In this document: positions 15,610 to 22,743 of the stretch, one piece after another
Layout: each line of letters opens with the position of its first letter
Numbering within the stretch: position 1 is the stretch's first letter
NCBI GenBank assembly: GCA_034189505.1
Contig: JAXHUR010000053.1
Location: forward strand, 1 to 22,859
Source: Geoalkalibacter_A sp034189505
GTDB lineage: Bacteria; Desulfobacterota; Desulfuromonadia; Desulfuromonadales; Geoalkalibacteraceae
DNA: 22,859 bases
Direction: 5' to 3'
Notes under the pieces: model-generated
The model's input: only the letters and a program-made list of their open reading frames with translations
The model's database searches: none
Told to the model about the DNA's origin: nothing
Program-made: the position numbers and the translations under genes

Positions 15610-17430
15610 ATGTTTCGCATTCGCCGCATTTATGACGACCTGCGCCCGATCAACCGCGATGCGCTTGCGCAGGTGCAACGCATTCTGCGCGACCAGTTCC
15701 CCGATCTCGCAGAGCGCGACATCGAAAAAATCCCCGATCTGTTGCGCGATTCCTTCAAGCATGGATTCCGCTGTATCCTGTATGTGGCCGAGGACGCCCG
15801 CCAGTCGGTGCGCGGCTTTGCTCTGGCCTCCCATGACCCGCAACTCAAGTTCTGCTACCTCGACTACATCTCGGCGGCACGCTCCACCACGGGTGGCGGA
15901 ATCGGCGGCGCACTGTACGAGCTGCTGCGCGAAGAGGCACTCGAGATGGGCGCGATCGGCATCTTTTTCGAGTGCCTGCCCGACGAGCCTGTCCTCTGTT
16001 CAGATCCGCAAACCCTTCGCCAGAACCAGTCCCGGCTGAAATTCTACGAAAATTACGGCGCCTATCCCATTGTCGGAACGGATTATGAAACTCCTGTGAC
16101 CCCGGGAGGAGACAACCCTCCCTACCTGGTGTTCGACCCCCTCGGCCAGTCTCAGCCGCTCACCCGCGACCATGCCCGGCGGGTGGTCAGAGCCATTCTC
16201 GAGCGTCGCTACGGTCATCTCTGCTCACCTGAATATATTCAGCGGGTGGTGGAGTCTTTTCGCGATGATCCGGTGAGCCTGCGGGAGCCGCGCTATCTCG
16301 GCCGTAAAGCAGTGGGACGGCCGCCGGTCCAGCGCCATAAGAAGATCGCCCTGATCGTCAATGACCGCCATGCGATACATCATGTGCGAGAGCGTGGGTA
16401 CGTCGAATCTCCCGTCCGTATCGCCTCAATTCTCAAGGAGCTGGAGCCGACAGGCCTGTTTGAAGAATTGCCGCCGCGAACCTTTTCGGAAAAGATTCTG
16501 GCGGGCGTCCATGATCGCGATTACCTGGCCTATCTCAAACGGGTCTGTGCCGGCCTGCCGGCAAACCGATCGGTCTACCCCTATGTTTTCCCCTTGCGCA
16601 ATACCGCGCGGCCGCCGGTGGAACTGGCGGTGCGTGCCGGTTATTACTGCATCGATACCTTCACTCCGCTCAATCACAATGCCTGGGCCGCAGCACGCAG
16701 GGCGGCCGACTGCGCACTGACCGGCGCCGACCTGCTGCTCGAAGGTTTCCGCTTTGCCTACGCCCTGGTCCGCCCTCCGGGGCATCACGCAGAGCGCCGC
16801 GTGTTCGGGGGGTTCTGTTATTTCAACAATGCGGCGCTGGCTGCACGCCGACTGGCCGCACACGGCCGGGTGGCGATTCTGGACATCGATTATCATCACG
16901 GCAACGGCCAGCAAAGTATTTTTTATGACAAGGCGGATGTGCTGACGGTCTCACTGCATGGCCACCCGCGTTTCGCTTACCCGTATTTCAGTGGATTCTC
17001 GGATGAAAAAGGGGAGGGAGAGGGGCGCGGCTTCAATCTCAATATTCCACTGCCGGAGCAGTTGGAGGCGGGGCAATATCAAGAAGCGCTCAACAAGGCG
17101 CTGCGCCGCATCGGGCGTTTCAACCCTGCGCATCTGGTCGTGTGTCTCGGCCTCGATACCGCCAGGGGCGACCCGACGGGCACCTGGAATCTGACAGCGC
17201 GCGACTTCGAATTGAACGGACGTGCGATCGGGTCCCTGGGATATCCCACGCTGGTGGTTCAGGAGGGCGGCTATCGCAATCGGTCCATCGGTGTCAACGC
17301 CCGGCATTTTTTCAGCGGGTTGCGCAGTGGAGGCTCTGGCGCCAGCCCAGCCTCTTATTCCCCCGAGAGGTCGGATTCAGGATCGGCCCCCGCTTTGCCG
17401 GGCCGCCAGAAAAGGGGAGATGCCAGGTAG
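15610..17430 (+). CDS. GNAT acetyltransferase / histone-deacetylase-family fusion
   Basis: This is a 606-aa two-domain protein. Residues about 1-180 look like a GNAT acetyltransferase: 'YLDYISAARSTTGGGIGGALYELL' corresponds to the acetyl-CoA loop and 'RLKFYENYGAYPI' to the terminal motif. Residues about 245-575 form a zinc deacetylase of the HDAC/acetylpolyamine amidohydrolase family: 'VRPPGHHAERR' (H392/H393), 'FGGFCYFNNAALA', 'ILDIDYHHGNG' (Zn ligands D427 and H429), 'GLDTARGDPTGT' (D521) and 'VVQEGGYR' (Y555). All catalytic residues are present. Opposing acetyl-transfer and acetyl-removal activities in one chain suggest reversible control of one substrate, perhaps a polyamine or protein lysine. 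The start has GGGAGG upstream. The last 76 bases overlap the gene on the other strand. Confidence 0.88.
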   Translation: MFRIRRIYDDLRPINRDALAQVQRILRDQFPDLAERDIEKIPDLLRDSFKHGFRCILYVAEDARQSVRGFALASHDPQLKFCYLDYISAARSTTGGGIGGALYELLREEALEMGAIGIFFECLPDEPVLCSDPQTLRQNQSRLKFYENYGAYPIVGTDYETPVTPGGDNPPYLVFDPLGQSQPLTRDHARRVVRAILERRYGHLCSPEYIQRVVESFRDDPVSLREPRYLGRKAVGRPPVQRHKKIALIVNDRHAIHHVRERGYVESPVRIASILKELEPTGLFEELPPRTFSEKILAGVHDRDYLAYLKRVCAGLPANRSVYPYVFPLRNTARPPVELAVRAGYYCIDTFTPLNHNAWAAARRAADCALTGADLLLEGFRFAYALVRPPGHHAERRVFGGFCYFNNAALAARRLAAHGRVAILDIDYHHGNGQQSIFYDKADVLTVSLHGHPRFAYPYFSGFSDEKGEGEGRGFNLNIPLPEQLEAGQYQEALNKALRRIGRFNPAHLVVCLGLDTARGDPTGTWNLTARDFELNGRAIGSLGYPTLVVQEGGYRNRSIGVNARHFFSGLRSGGSGASPASYSPERSDSGSAPALPGRQKRGDAR

Positions 17431-18695
17431 ATCAGGGCGCTTGCGTAGGCCATGACAAGCGGGGCCATATAGAGGTCGCGGCGTACACCCTGGGCCAGCA
17501 GAATGAGAAACGTTGCCAGCACCAGAACCCGCACGATTTTAGGAACCCGAGGCAGGATGGTGCGCCCGAAGTGGGCGTAGGGGACGCGCGAAACCATCAG
17601 TGCCGAGGCCAGGATTGCGGTTGCGGCGTTGATCGGTTCGCTGGGAATCAGAATGCAGGAAACACCCACCAGCAATGCCGCCGCCGGTGACGGCAGGCCG
17701 GAAAAGCTGGAAACCCCGCCGGCAATCCCGTCGCGTCGCTTCTCTCTGATGAAACGCACCAGCCGATAGACTACCGCCGTCAGGTAGATGACTGCAATCA
17801 GCGCACCCAGGCTGCGGTGGGTAAAGGTCACGGCGACGATCAGGCCGACCGTAAAGCCGAAGCTGGTGCCGTCGGCCACATCATCGAAGATTTCACCTCT
17901 GGGGGTCGAACCCCAGCGTTGCGCCGCACGGCCGTCGAACAGGTCGAGAAACTGCCCAAGAAAGACCAGCCCCAGCGCATAGACGGGGGGATGGCCGGCA
18001 AGCACCACCCAGCAGCCGGTGAGGCCGCAGATCAGGTTCATGATGCTCAGGATATTGGCGTACCAGTAGTTGGGGATCAGCTTGAAAAAAGTGGAGCAGA
18101 AGGCCAGGGCGGTACAGATCGCCATCAGTGGCTGAATGGTGCGGCCGAACAGGGGCAGCGGGCCGTAGATGTATTCCAGCCCCACCACAATCAGCAGCAC
18201 CACCACCAGGAAGGTTTTGGCCTTGCCGAACAGGTTGGCTGCCTTGATCTTGATGAAGTACCGCGAAAACTGCCCGGTGATGTCGAACAGGAGGAACAGT
18301 CCCACCAGTACCGGGTTGAGCAGATTGATCCAGGCCATGTAGACCAGCATGGGGGAATACATCAGTTTGTCGGAGAACGGGTCGATCGATTCCCCTTCCT
18401 CGGTGTGCAGATCGCACTTGCGGGCAATGTCGCCGTCGGTGATGTCGGTGATCATCCAGAAGGTGAAAAAAAGAAAGCACAGCTTGGGAAACCCCATGTG
18501 CAGCAGCAGCACGGAGACAAACCCCATCGGATAGCGTGCCCGGCTGATGGCGTTGGGGTGCAGCCACTTATGGCGGCGTACCCAGGCGACCTGTTCCGGG
18601 GTGCGCATGAAGCGGTTGACGGCAAAGCGCTCCGCGCCCAGCATGATGAGAACGGGAAGGCCGATTTCCAGAAAGATGGCGGAAAAGGGTGTCAT
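17355..18695 (-). CDS. Membrane protein with tandem CDP-alcohol phosphatidyltransferase domains
   Basis: This 446-aa polytopic membrane protein has two CDP-alcohol phosphotransferase signatures. The first is perfect: D84-x2-D87-G88-x2-A91-R92-x8-G101-x3-D105-x3-D109 ('DITDGDIARK' ... 'GESIDPFSDK'). The second is D251-x2-D254-G255-x2-A258-Q259, then G267-x3-D271-x3-D275 ('DLFDGRAAQR' ... 'GEIFDDVADGTSFGF'). It has Gln for Arg and one residue fewer in the spacer, and its tail resembles phosphatidylserine synthases. Many hydrophobic segments surround both. Ordinary family members have one domain and 170-260 aa. It probably makes one or two phospholipid headgroup linkages. ATG 18695 was chosen because the protein then starts at a hydrophobic segment; the frame is open to 18902 and neither start has a strong ribosome-binding site. 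Confidence 0.82.
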   Translation of the reverse strand: MTPFSAIFLEIGLPVLIMLGAERFAVNRFMRTPEQVAWVRRHKWLHPNAISRARYPMGFVSVLLLHMGFPKLCFLFFTFWMITDITDGDIARKCDLHTEEGESIDPFSDKLMYSPMLVYMAWINLLNPVLVGLFLLFDITGQFSRYFIKIKAANLFGKAKTFLVVVLLIVVGLEYIYGPLPLFGRTIQPLMAICTALAFCSTFFKLIPNYWYANILSIMNLICGLTGCWVVLAGHPPVYALGLVFLGQFLDLFDGRAAQRWGSTPRGEIFDDVADGTSFGFTVGLIVAVTFTHRSLGALIAVIYLTAVVYRLVRFIREKRRDGIAGGVSSFSGLPSPAAALLVGVSCILIPSEPINAATAILASALMVSRVPYAHFGRTILPRVPKIVRVLVLATFLILLAQGVRRDLYMAPLVMAYASALIYLASPLFWRPGKAGADPESDLSGE

Positions 18696-18902
18696 GGCAG
18701 ATTGCTGTGCTCCGTGTTGATGGTGAAATGTCAGGGCTTTGCGTAGCCCAGCGGCCGGTCTTCTGTCAACCTCAAAATGGATCTTCGCCAGTAGTTCGCG
18801 AAGCCGGGAAAGAGAAGGAAATCGTTCCCTCCCGGGTCTTCTGCTCTTTATTTTAACATATTGAAAACAGTACCGTTTGAAAGAACCCTTCAACTCCTTC
18901 AT
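18696..18902. other. Region between the phosphatidyltransferase start and the ATP-grasp promoter
   Basis: The minus-strand frame of the phosphatidyltransferase gene stays open through these bases to an ATG at 18902. The extra 69 codons would be very basic and lack a ribosome-binding site, so I treat them as its 5' leader. A promoter for the minus-strand gene could not be identified with confidence. Together with the promoter and leader at 18911-19100, this accounts for the whole gap between the two genes. Confidence 0.5.
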
Positions 18903-18910
18903 TTTTTCGA

Positions 18911-18939
18911 TTGACAGCGGTGCAGACCGGGCGTATATG
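18911..18939 (+). promoter_or_regulatory. Sigma70-type promoter of the ATP-grasp/GNAT/kamA-like operon
   Basis: The sequence is TTGACA (18911-18916), a 17-nt spacer, then TATATG (18934-18939). The -35 box is perfect and the -10 box has four of six consensus bases with optimal spacing. Transcription should begin near 18946, about 155 nt upstream of the first ATG. Confidence 0.75.
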
Positions 18940-18945
18940 AGAAAT

Positions 18946-19100
18946 TAACGATAGACGTTCAGGCCCGGGGAATCGCAAGACGCGCACGCTTAAAAGTGAC
19001 CCCTTTTAGCCGCAGGCCGCCAGGCTGCCCGGGACCGAAGACGCCATCGCCCCTCCTTCGGGAGGTACGATCACTCAAGGCAACGATAAAGGGGTTACAC
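18946..19100 (+). promoter_or_regulatory. Structured 5' leader with potential Shine-Dalgarno sequestration
   Basis: The untranslated leader is about 155 nt long. GACCCCTTT (18998-19006) can pair with AAAGGGGTT (19088-19096) over nine bases with one G-U pair. The latter contains the AAGGGG ribosome-binding site of the ATG at 19101. Between them lie a CCTCC-TTCG-GGAGG hairpin closed by ATCG/CGAT and a pair of CCCGGG blocks (18964-18969, 19028-19033) able to pair with each other. This is the architecture of a translation-controlling leader such as a riboswitch or protein-binding site. It matches no aptamer consensus I know. Folding was done by eye. Confidence 0.5.
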
Positions 19101-20183
19101 ATGAACATTGCACTCTCCTTCAATCTGAAGGCGGGGGCTGAAGGCGTGCAGGATGCTGCCGCCGAGCCTCCCCTGGAACCTCCCTCCGAACCTCCCGACG
19201 ATCTCTACGCCGAGTGGGACGACATTCACACCATCAACGCGGTGGCCGGCGCGCTGCGTTCGCGCCATAACGTCACCCTGGTGGAGGCGGACCTGGACGC
19301 TTTTGAGCGCTGCCGCCTGCTGCGGCCGGATCTGGTGTTCAACATCGCCGAAGGTCTGCATGGGGTCAGCCGCGAAGCGCAGATCCCCGCCATGCTCGAT
19401 ATGCTGGGGCTGCCCTATACCGGCAGCGATCCCCTGACGCTCGGCCTCTGCCTCGACAAGCGACGCACCAAAGAAATCCTTGCGCATCACCGCGTCGCGA
19501 CGCCGCGATTCGTGGTGGCCTCCTCCATGGTGGAGATTCCCGCACGGTTCAGCTATCCGGCCATGGTCAAGCCGACCCTCGAGGGCTCCAGCAAGGGGGT
19601 CACGGACAGGGCGCTGGTGCGCAACCGCCGCGAGCTGGTACGCCAGGTGCAATGGGTACTGGAGACCTACCGGCAGCCGGCGCTTATCGAGGAGTTTCTG
19701 CCCGGGCGCGAGTTCACCGTGGCCATGCTCGGCAACGGCTCCGATCTGCGTGTGCTGCCCATCGTTGAGATCAATTTCGACAGTCTGCCCGCCGGCGTCA
19801 ATCCCATCTATTCCTATGAAGCCAAATGGCTGTGGGATCAGGAACAGGATCCCCTGCAGATCTTCACCTGCCCGGCCCAGCTTGAACCGCTGCTGCGTCG
19901 TCAGATCGAAGAACTGTGCAGGCGTGCTTTTGCCGCCCTGGGGTGCCGCGACTGGTGCCGCATCGACGTGCGCCTCGATGGACGCGGCCTGCCGCAGGTC
20001 ATCGAGCTCAACCCCCTGCCCGGCATCCTGCCGCGTCCCGAGCAGAACAGCTGCTTTCCCAAGGCGGCGCGTGCGGCCGGACTCTCCTACGATCAGCTGA
20101 TCCTGGCCGTGGCCGATGCCGCCGCTGCGCGGCTCAACCTGTACGAACAAGGGGGGTGCCATGAAAGTCGCGGTCTGCTTTAA
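19101..20183 (+). CDS. D-Ala-D-Ala-ligase-type ATP-grasp enzyme, paralogue 1
   Basis: This 360-aa cytoplasmic ATP-grasp ligase forms an amide bond through an acyl-phosphate. Ddl-like text includes 'NIAEGLHGVSREAQIPAML', 'LPYTGSDPLTLGLCLDKRRTKEIL', 'YPAMVKPTLEGSSKGV' and 'LIEEFLPGREFTVAML'. The metal-binding end is 'RIDVRLD' (D289) with 'VIELNPLPGILP' (E302, N304). A Pro/Glu-rich insert 'EPPLEPPSEPPDD' lies at about 22-34, absent from Ddl. ATG 19101 has AAAGGGG upstream; the frame back to 18996 is the leader. It overlaps the paralogue by 23 nt. No mur or fts genes are nearby, and two such ligases together argue against a role as the housekeeping Ddl. Substrates are unknown. Confidence 0.88.
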   Translation: MNIALSFNLKAGAEGVQDAAAEPPLEPPSEPPDDLYAEWDDIHTINAVAGALRSRHNVTLVEADLDAFERCRLLRPDLVFNIAEGLHGVSREAQIPAMLDMLGLPYTGSDPLTLGLCLDKRRTKEILAHHRVATPRFVVASSMVEIPARFSYPAMVKPTLEGSSKGVTDRALVRNRRELVRQVQWVLETYRQPALIEEFLPGREFTVAMLGNGSDLRVLPIVEINFDSLPAGVNPIYSYEAKWLWDQEQDPLQIFTCPAQLEPLLRRQIEELCRRAFAALGCRDWCRIDVRLDGRGLPQVIELNPLPGILPRPEQNSCFPKAARAAGLSYDQLILAVADAAAARLNLYEQGGCHESRGLL

Positions 20184-21171
20184 CCGGGCTGTGCAGAAAC
20201 CGGTGCAGGGCGAGGCTTTCGACCGCATCTCCGAGCAGGGCGCCGCGAACGAAGCGCAGGCGGTGGCCGGTGCGCTGTGCGAACTCGGCCATGTCCCGCA
20301 GCTGGTGGCGCTGGGTTCGGAGATCCCCGCGTTCATCGCTGAGCTGCGTGCGGCGGCGTCCGACCTGGTTTTCAACCTGTGCGAAGGCTTCTGGGGATGC
20401 AGCCGCCAGGAGATGCACATTGCCGCACTCCTTGATCTGCTCGGCCTGCCTTTCACCGGCAGTGCTCCCCTGTGCCTGGGGCTCACCCAGGACAAGGCGC
20501 GCACCAAGGATCTGCTCGCCCGTCATCAGCTGCCCACCCCCAAATACCGGTTGATAAGGCCGGGCGAACAGTCTCTTCGCGTGCGCGACCTGAACTACCC
20601 CCTCATTGTCAAGCCCCGTTTCGAGGACGCTTCGCTGGGAATCTCCAACGACAGTGTGGTCGAGAACGAGGCGGAGCTTCAGGCGCGCATCGCTTACGTG
20701 CATCACACTTATCGACAGGGCGCGCTGGTGGAAGAGTTCATCGAGGGGCGCGAGATCAATGTCGCAGTCATCGGCAACGGTCCCTTTGAGGTGCTGCCCC
20801 TGTCTGAAATCCGTTTTCATCCCGAGCTGGTGCGTCCCATCGTCAGCTATGAGGGGAAATGGCTTGAGCGGTCCCAGGGTTATCGTGGATCTCAACCGTT
20901 GTGCCCGGCGCCTCTCAAGGGGCGCGATGCGATGCTGATCCGCGATACCGCGCTGCGGGCGTGCAAACTCATGGAGTGCCGCGATTACGCCCGCGTGGAC
21001 ATCCGTTTTCACGACGGCGTGCCCTACATCCTCGAAGTCAACGCCAACCCGGATATTTCACCCGACGCGGGACTGGCCCGCTGCGCCGCCGTGGCGGGCA
21101 TGAGTTATCCGCAATTGGTCCGGCGCATTGTGGAGATGACCGTTCAGCGAAAGGAGGCACGCCGTGCGTAA
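20161..21171 (+). CDS. D-Ala-D-Ala-ligase-type ATP-grasp enzyme, paralogue 2
   Basis: This 336-aa protein is related to the preceding gene. Shared text includes 'SDLVFNLCEGFWGCSRQEMHIAALLD', 'LLGLPFTGSAPLCLGLTQDKARTKDLL', 'YPLIVKPRFEDASLGI', 'LVEEFIEGREINVAVIG' and 'ARVDIRF' (D280), ending 'LEVNANPDISPDAGLA' (E292, N294). The Ddl 'NxLPG' loop, which helps bind the second D-alanine, is replaced by 'NANPDISP' here, while paralogue 1 keeps 'NPLPGILP'. The two enzymes probably use different acceptors. ATG 20161 has an AAGGGGGG ribosome-binding site and lies inside the 3' end of paralogue 1; its own stop overlaps the GNAT start by 8 nt. Successive or paired ligation steps are inferred. Confidence 0.88.
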   Translation: MKVAVCFNRAVQKPVQGEAFDRISEQGAANEAQAVAGALCELGHVPQLVALGSEIPAFIAELRAAASDLVFNLCEGFWGCSRQEMHIAALLDLLGLPFTGSAPLCLGLTQDKARTKDLLARHQLPTPKYRLIRPGEQSLRVRDLNYPLIVKPRFEDASLGISNDSVVENEAELQARIAYVHHTYRQGALVEEFIEGREINVAVIGNGPFEVLPLSEIRFHPELVRPIVSYEGKWLERSQGYRGSQPLCPAPLKGRDAMLIRDTALRACKLMECRDYARVDIRFHDGVPYILEVNANPDISPDAGLARCAAVAGMSYPQLVRRIVEMTVQRKEARRA

Positions 21172-21646
21172 TCTCAAGGCAACCGATGTGCCCGATCTGA
21201 TCCGGATTCTCGAAACCACCGGCGCCTTCAGCGATGAGGAAGTCGGGGTGGCGGTGGAACTGCTCGGGATTGTGCTCAATGATCACGCTCAGCAGGATTA
21301 CGAAGTGGCGGTGGCTGAAGTTGAGGGGCGCGTGGCCGGGTATGTGCTGTTCGGTCCGGTGCCGCTGACGCAGGGAACTTTTGACCTTTACTGGATCGCC
21401 GTCGACCCGGCGGCGCAGGGGCACGGTGTGGGACGCAACCTGATGAGCTATGTTGAGGAAAAGGTCTGTGATCGCGGCGGGCGGCTGGTCTGTCTGGAAA
21501 CCAGCTCCCAGGGGAGCTACGAGCGGACTCGGCGTTTCTATGAGCAGGCCGGTTATATGCAGGAGTCGTGCATTCGGGATTTCTACCGGCCGGGCGATGA
21601 CCGCCTCACCTACGTTAAACGCGTGACTGTTCCAGAGGAGAGCTGA
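21164..21646 (+). CDS. GNAT family N-acetyltransferase
   Basis: This 160-aa single-domain GNAT protein should move an acetyl group from acetyl-CoA to an amine. The acetyl-CoA loop is 'LYWIAVDPAAQGHGVGRNLMSYVEE', with the QxxGxG/A-type signature QGHGVG. The C-terminal part 'RTRRFYEQAGYMQESCIRDFYRPGDDRLTYVKRV' is typical of RimI-like and small-molecule acetyltransferases. The start is GTG 21164, with AAGGAGG seven bases upstream, overlapping the previous stop. It is much shorter than AblB, the beta-lysine acetyltransferase partner of AblA (about 270 aa), so it is not that enzyme, although a similar job is possible. The kamA-like gene begins 5 nt after its stop. The substrate is probably a pathway intermediate or product. 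Confidence 0.87.
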   Translation: MRNLKATDVPDLIRILETTGAFSDEEVGVAVELLGIVLNDHAQQDYEVAVAEVEGRVAGYVLFGPVPLTQGTFDLYWIAVDPAAQGHGVGRNLMSYVEEKVCDRGGRLVCLETSSQGSYERTRRFYEQAGYMQESCIRDFYRPGDDRLTYVKRVTVPEES

Positions 21647-21651
21647 ACGCC

Positions 21652-22743
21652 ATGGAAACCTGGCAGAAAATGATGCAGGCAAGTATGACCCGCCCCGCCG
21701 AGGTGACCCGGCGCTTCGGCATCGATCCGGCGCCCCTCGATGCGGTCGCAGCCGAATACCCCATGCGCATCAACCCTTACTATCTCTCCCTGATCAGGGA
21801 GGTGAACGACCCCATCTGGCGGCAGGCCGTTCCTTCGGAGGAGGAGCTGCGCGACAGCGTCTGCCCGGCGGATCCCCTGGAGGAGGAGAACCAGAGCCCG
21901 GTGCCCAACCTGGTGCACCGTTATCCGGACCGGGTGCTGTTCCTGGTCTGTTCGGAGTGCGCCATGTACTGCCGCTTCTGCACCCGCAAGCGCAAGGTTG
22001 GCGGCGAGAGCATGGTGGTGAGCCGCGAGACCATCGAGGGCGGCCTTGACTACATCCGCAACCACCCTGAAATCCGCGACGTGATTCTGTCGGGGGGCGA
22101 CCCGCTGCTGTTGTCCGACGACAGGCTTGACGACATCCTGCGGGCGCTGCGTGCCATCAGCCATGTGGAGATCATCCGCATCGGTTCGCGCGTGCCGGTG
22201 GTGCTGCCGCAGCGTATCACCCCGGCGCTGGTGCGGATGCTGCGCAAATATCACCCGCTGTTTCTCAATACGCACTTCAACCACCCTGACGAGATCACCG
22301 TTCAGGCGGCCAAAGCCTGCGCCCGGCTGGCCGAGGCGGGGATCCCGCTGGGCAACCAGTCGGTGCTGCTGCGCGGAGTCAACGACGATCCCGCCGTCAT
22401 GAAGCGCCTCATGCAGAAGTTGCTTGTGGTGCGTGTGCGCCCTTATTACCTCTATCAGGCCGACATGGTGCGCGGCACCGACCATTTTCGCACTTCGGTG
22501 GAAGAGGGGCTGGAAATCATGCGCGCCCTGCGTGGCCATTCCTCCGGCCTGGGGGTGCCCGCCTACGTCATCGATGCGCCCGGCGGCGGCGGCAAGATTC
22601 CGCTGCTGCCCGATTATCTGCAGAGCCTGGGGGAGGAGGTGGAGTTGAAGAACTATCGCGGCGAGACCTATCGCTACGCCAATCCGGCTGTGCGACCGCC
22701 TGAGGAGAAACGGCAGGTCGGCAATGCGCCTCTCAATTGGTGA
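21652..22743 (+). CDS. KamA-family radical SAM aminomutase (probable lysine 2,3-aminomutase)
   Basis: This 363-aa radical SAM/PLP enzyme has the cluster motif 'CAMYCRFC' (C103, C107, C110). The PLP lysine is K315 in 'IDAPGGGGKIPLLP'. In clostridial lysine 2,3-aminomutase two Asp residues hold the substrate epsilon-amine. Both appear kept here: D271 in 'YLYQADMVRG' and D308 in 'YVIDAPGG'. Glutamate 2,3-aminomutases change these positions, and EpmB, the EF-P modifying relative, lacks the DAPGGGGK loop as I recall its sequence. Conversion of L-lysine to beta-lysine is therefore the best guess. The protein is shorter than clostridial KamA (about 416 aa), mainly at the ends. It is the last gene of the operon, with GGAG upstream and a 5-nt gap from the GNAT gene. 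Confidence 0.88.
   Translation: METWQKMMQASMTRPAEVTRRFGIDPAPLDAVAAEYPMRINPYYLSLIREVNDPIWRQAVPSEEELRDSVCPADPLEEENQSPVPNLVHRYPDRVLFLVCSECAMYCRFCTRKRKVGGESMVVSRETIEGGLDYIRNHPEIRDVILSGGDPLLLSDDRLDDILRALRAISHVEIIRIGSRVPVVLPQRITPALVRMLRKYHPLFLNTHFNHPDEITVQAAKACARLAEAGIPLGNQSVLLRGVNDDPAVMKRLMQKLLVVRVRPYYLYQADMVRGTDHFRTSVEEGLEIMRALRGHSSGLGVPAYVIDAPGGGGKIPLLPDYLQSLGEEVELKNYRGETYRYANPAVRPPEEKRQVGNAPLNW

Noticed and set aside
17817..18746. 309-codon + frame opposite the phosphatidyltransferase
   Set aside because: The composition is Gln/His/Gly-rich, as expected from the antisense of membrane codons, and it has no motif.
21164..21646. Naming the GNAT gene ablB
   Set aside because: At 160 aa it is far shorter than AblB (about 270 aa), so only a functional analogy is possible.
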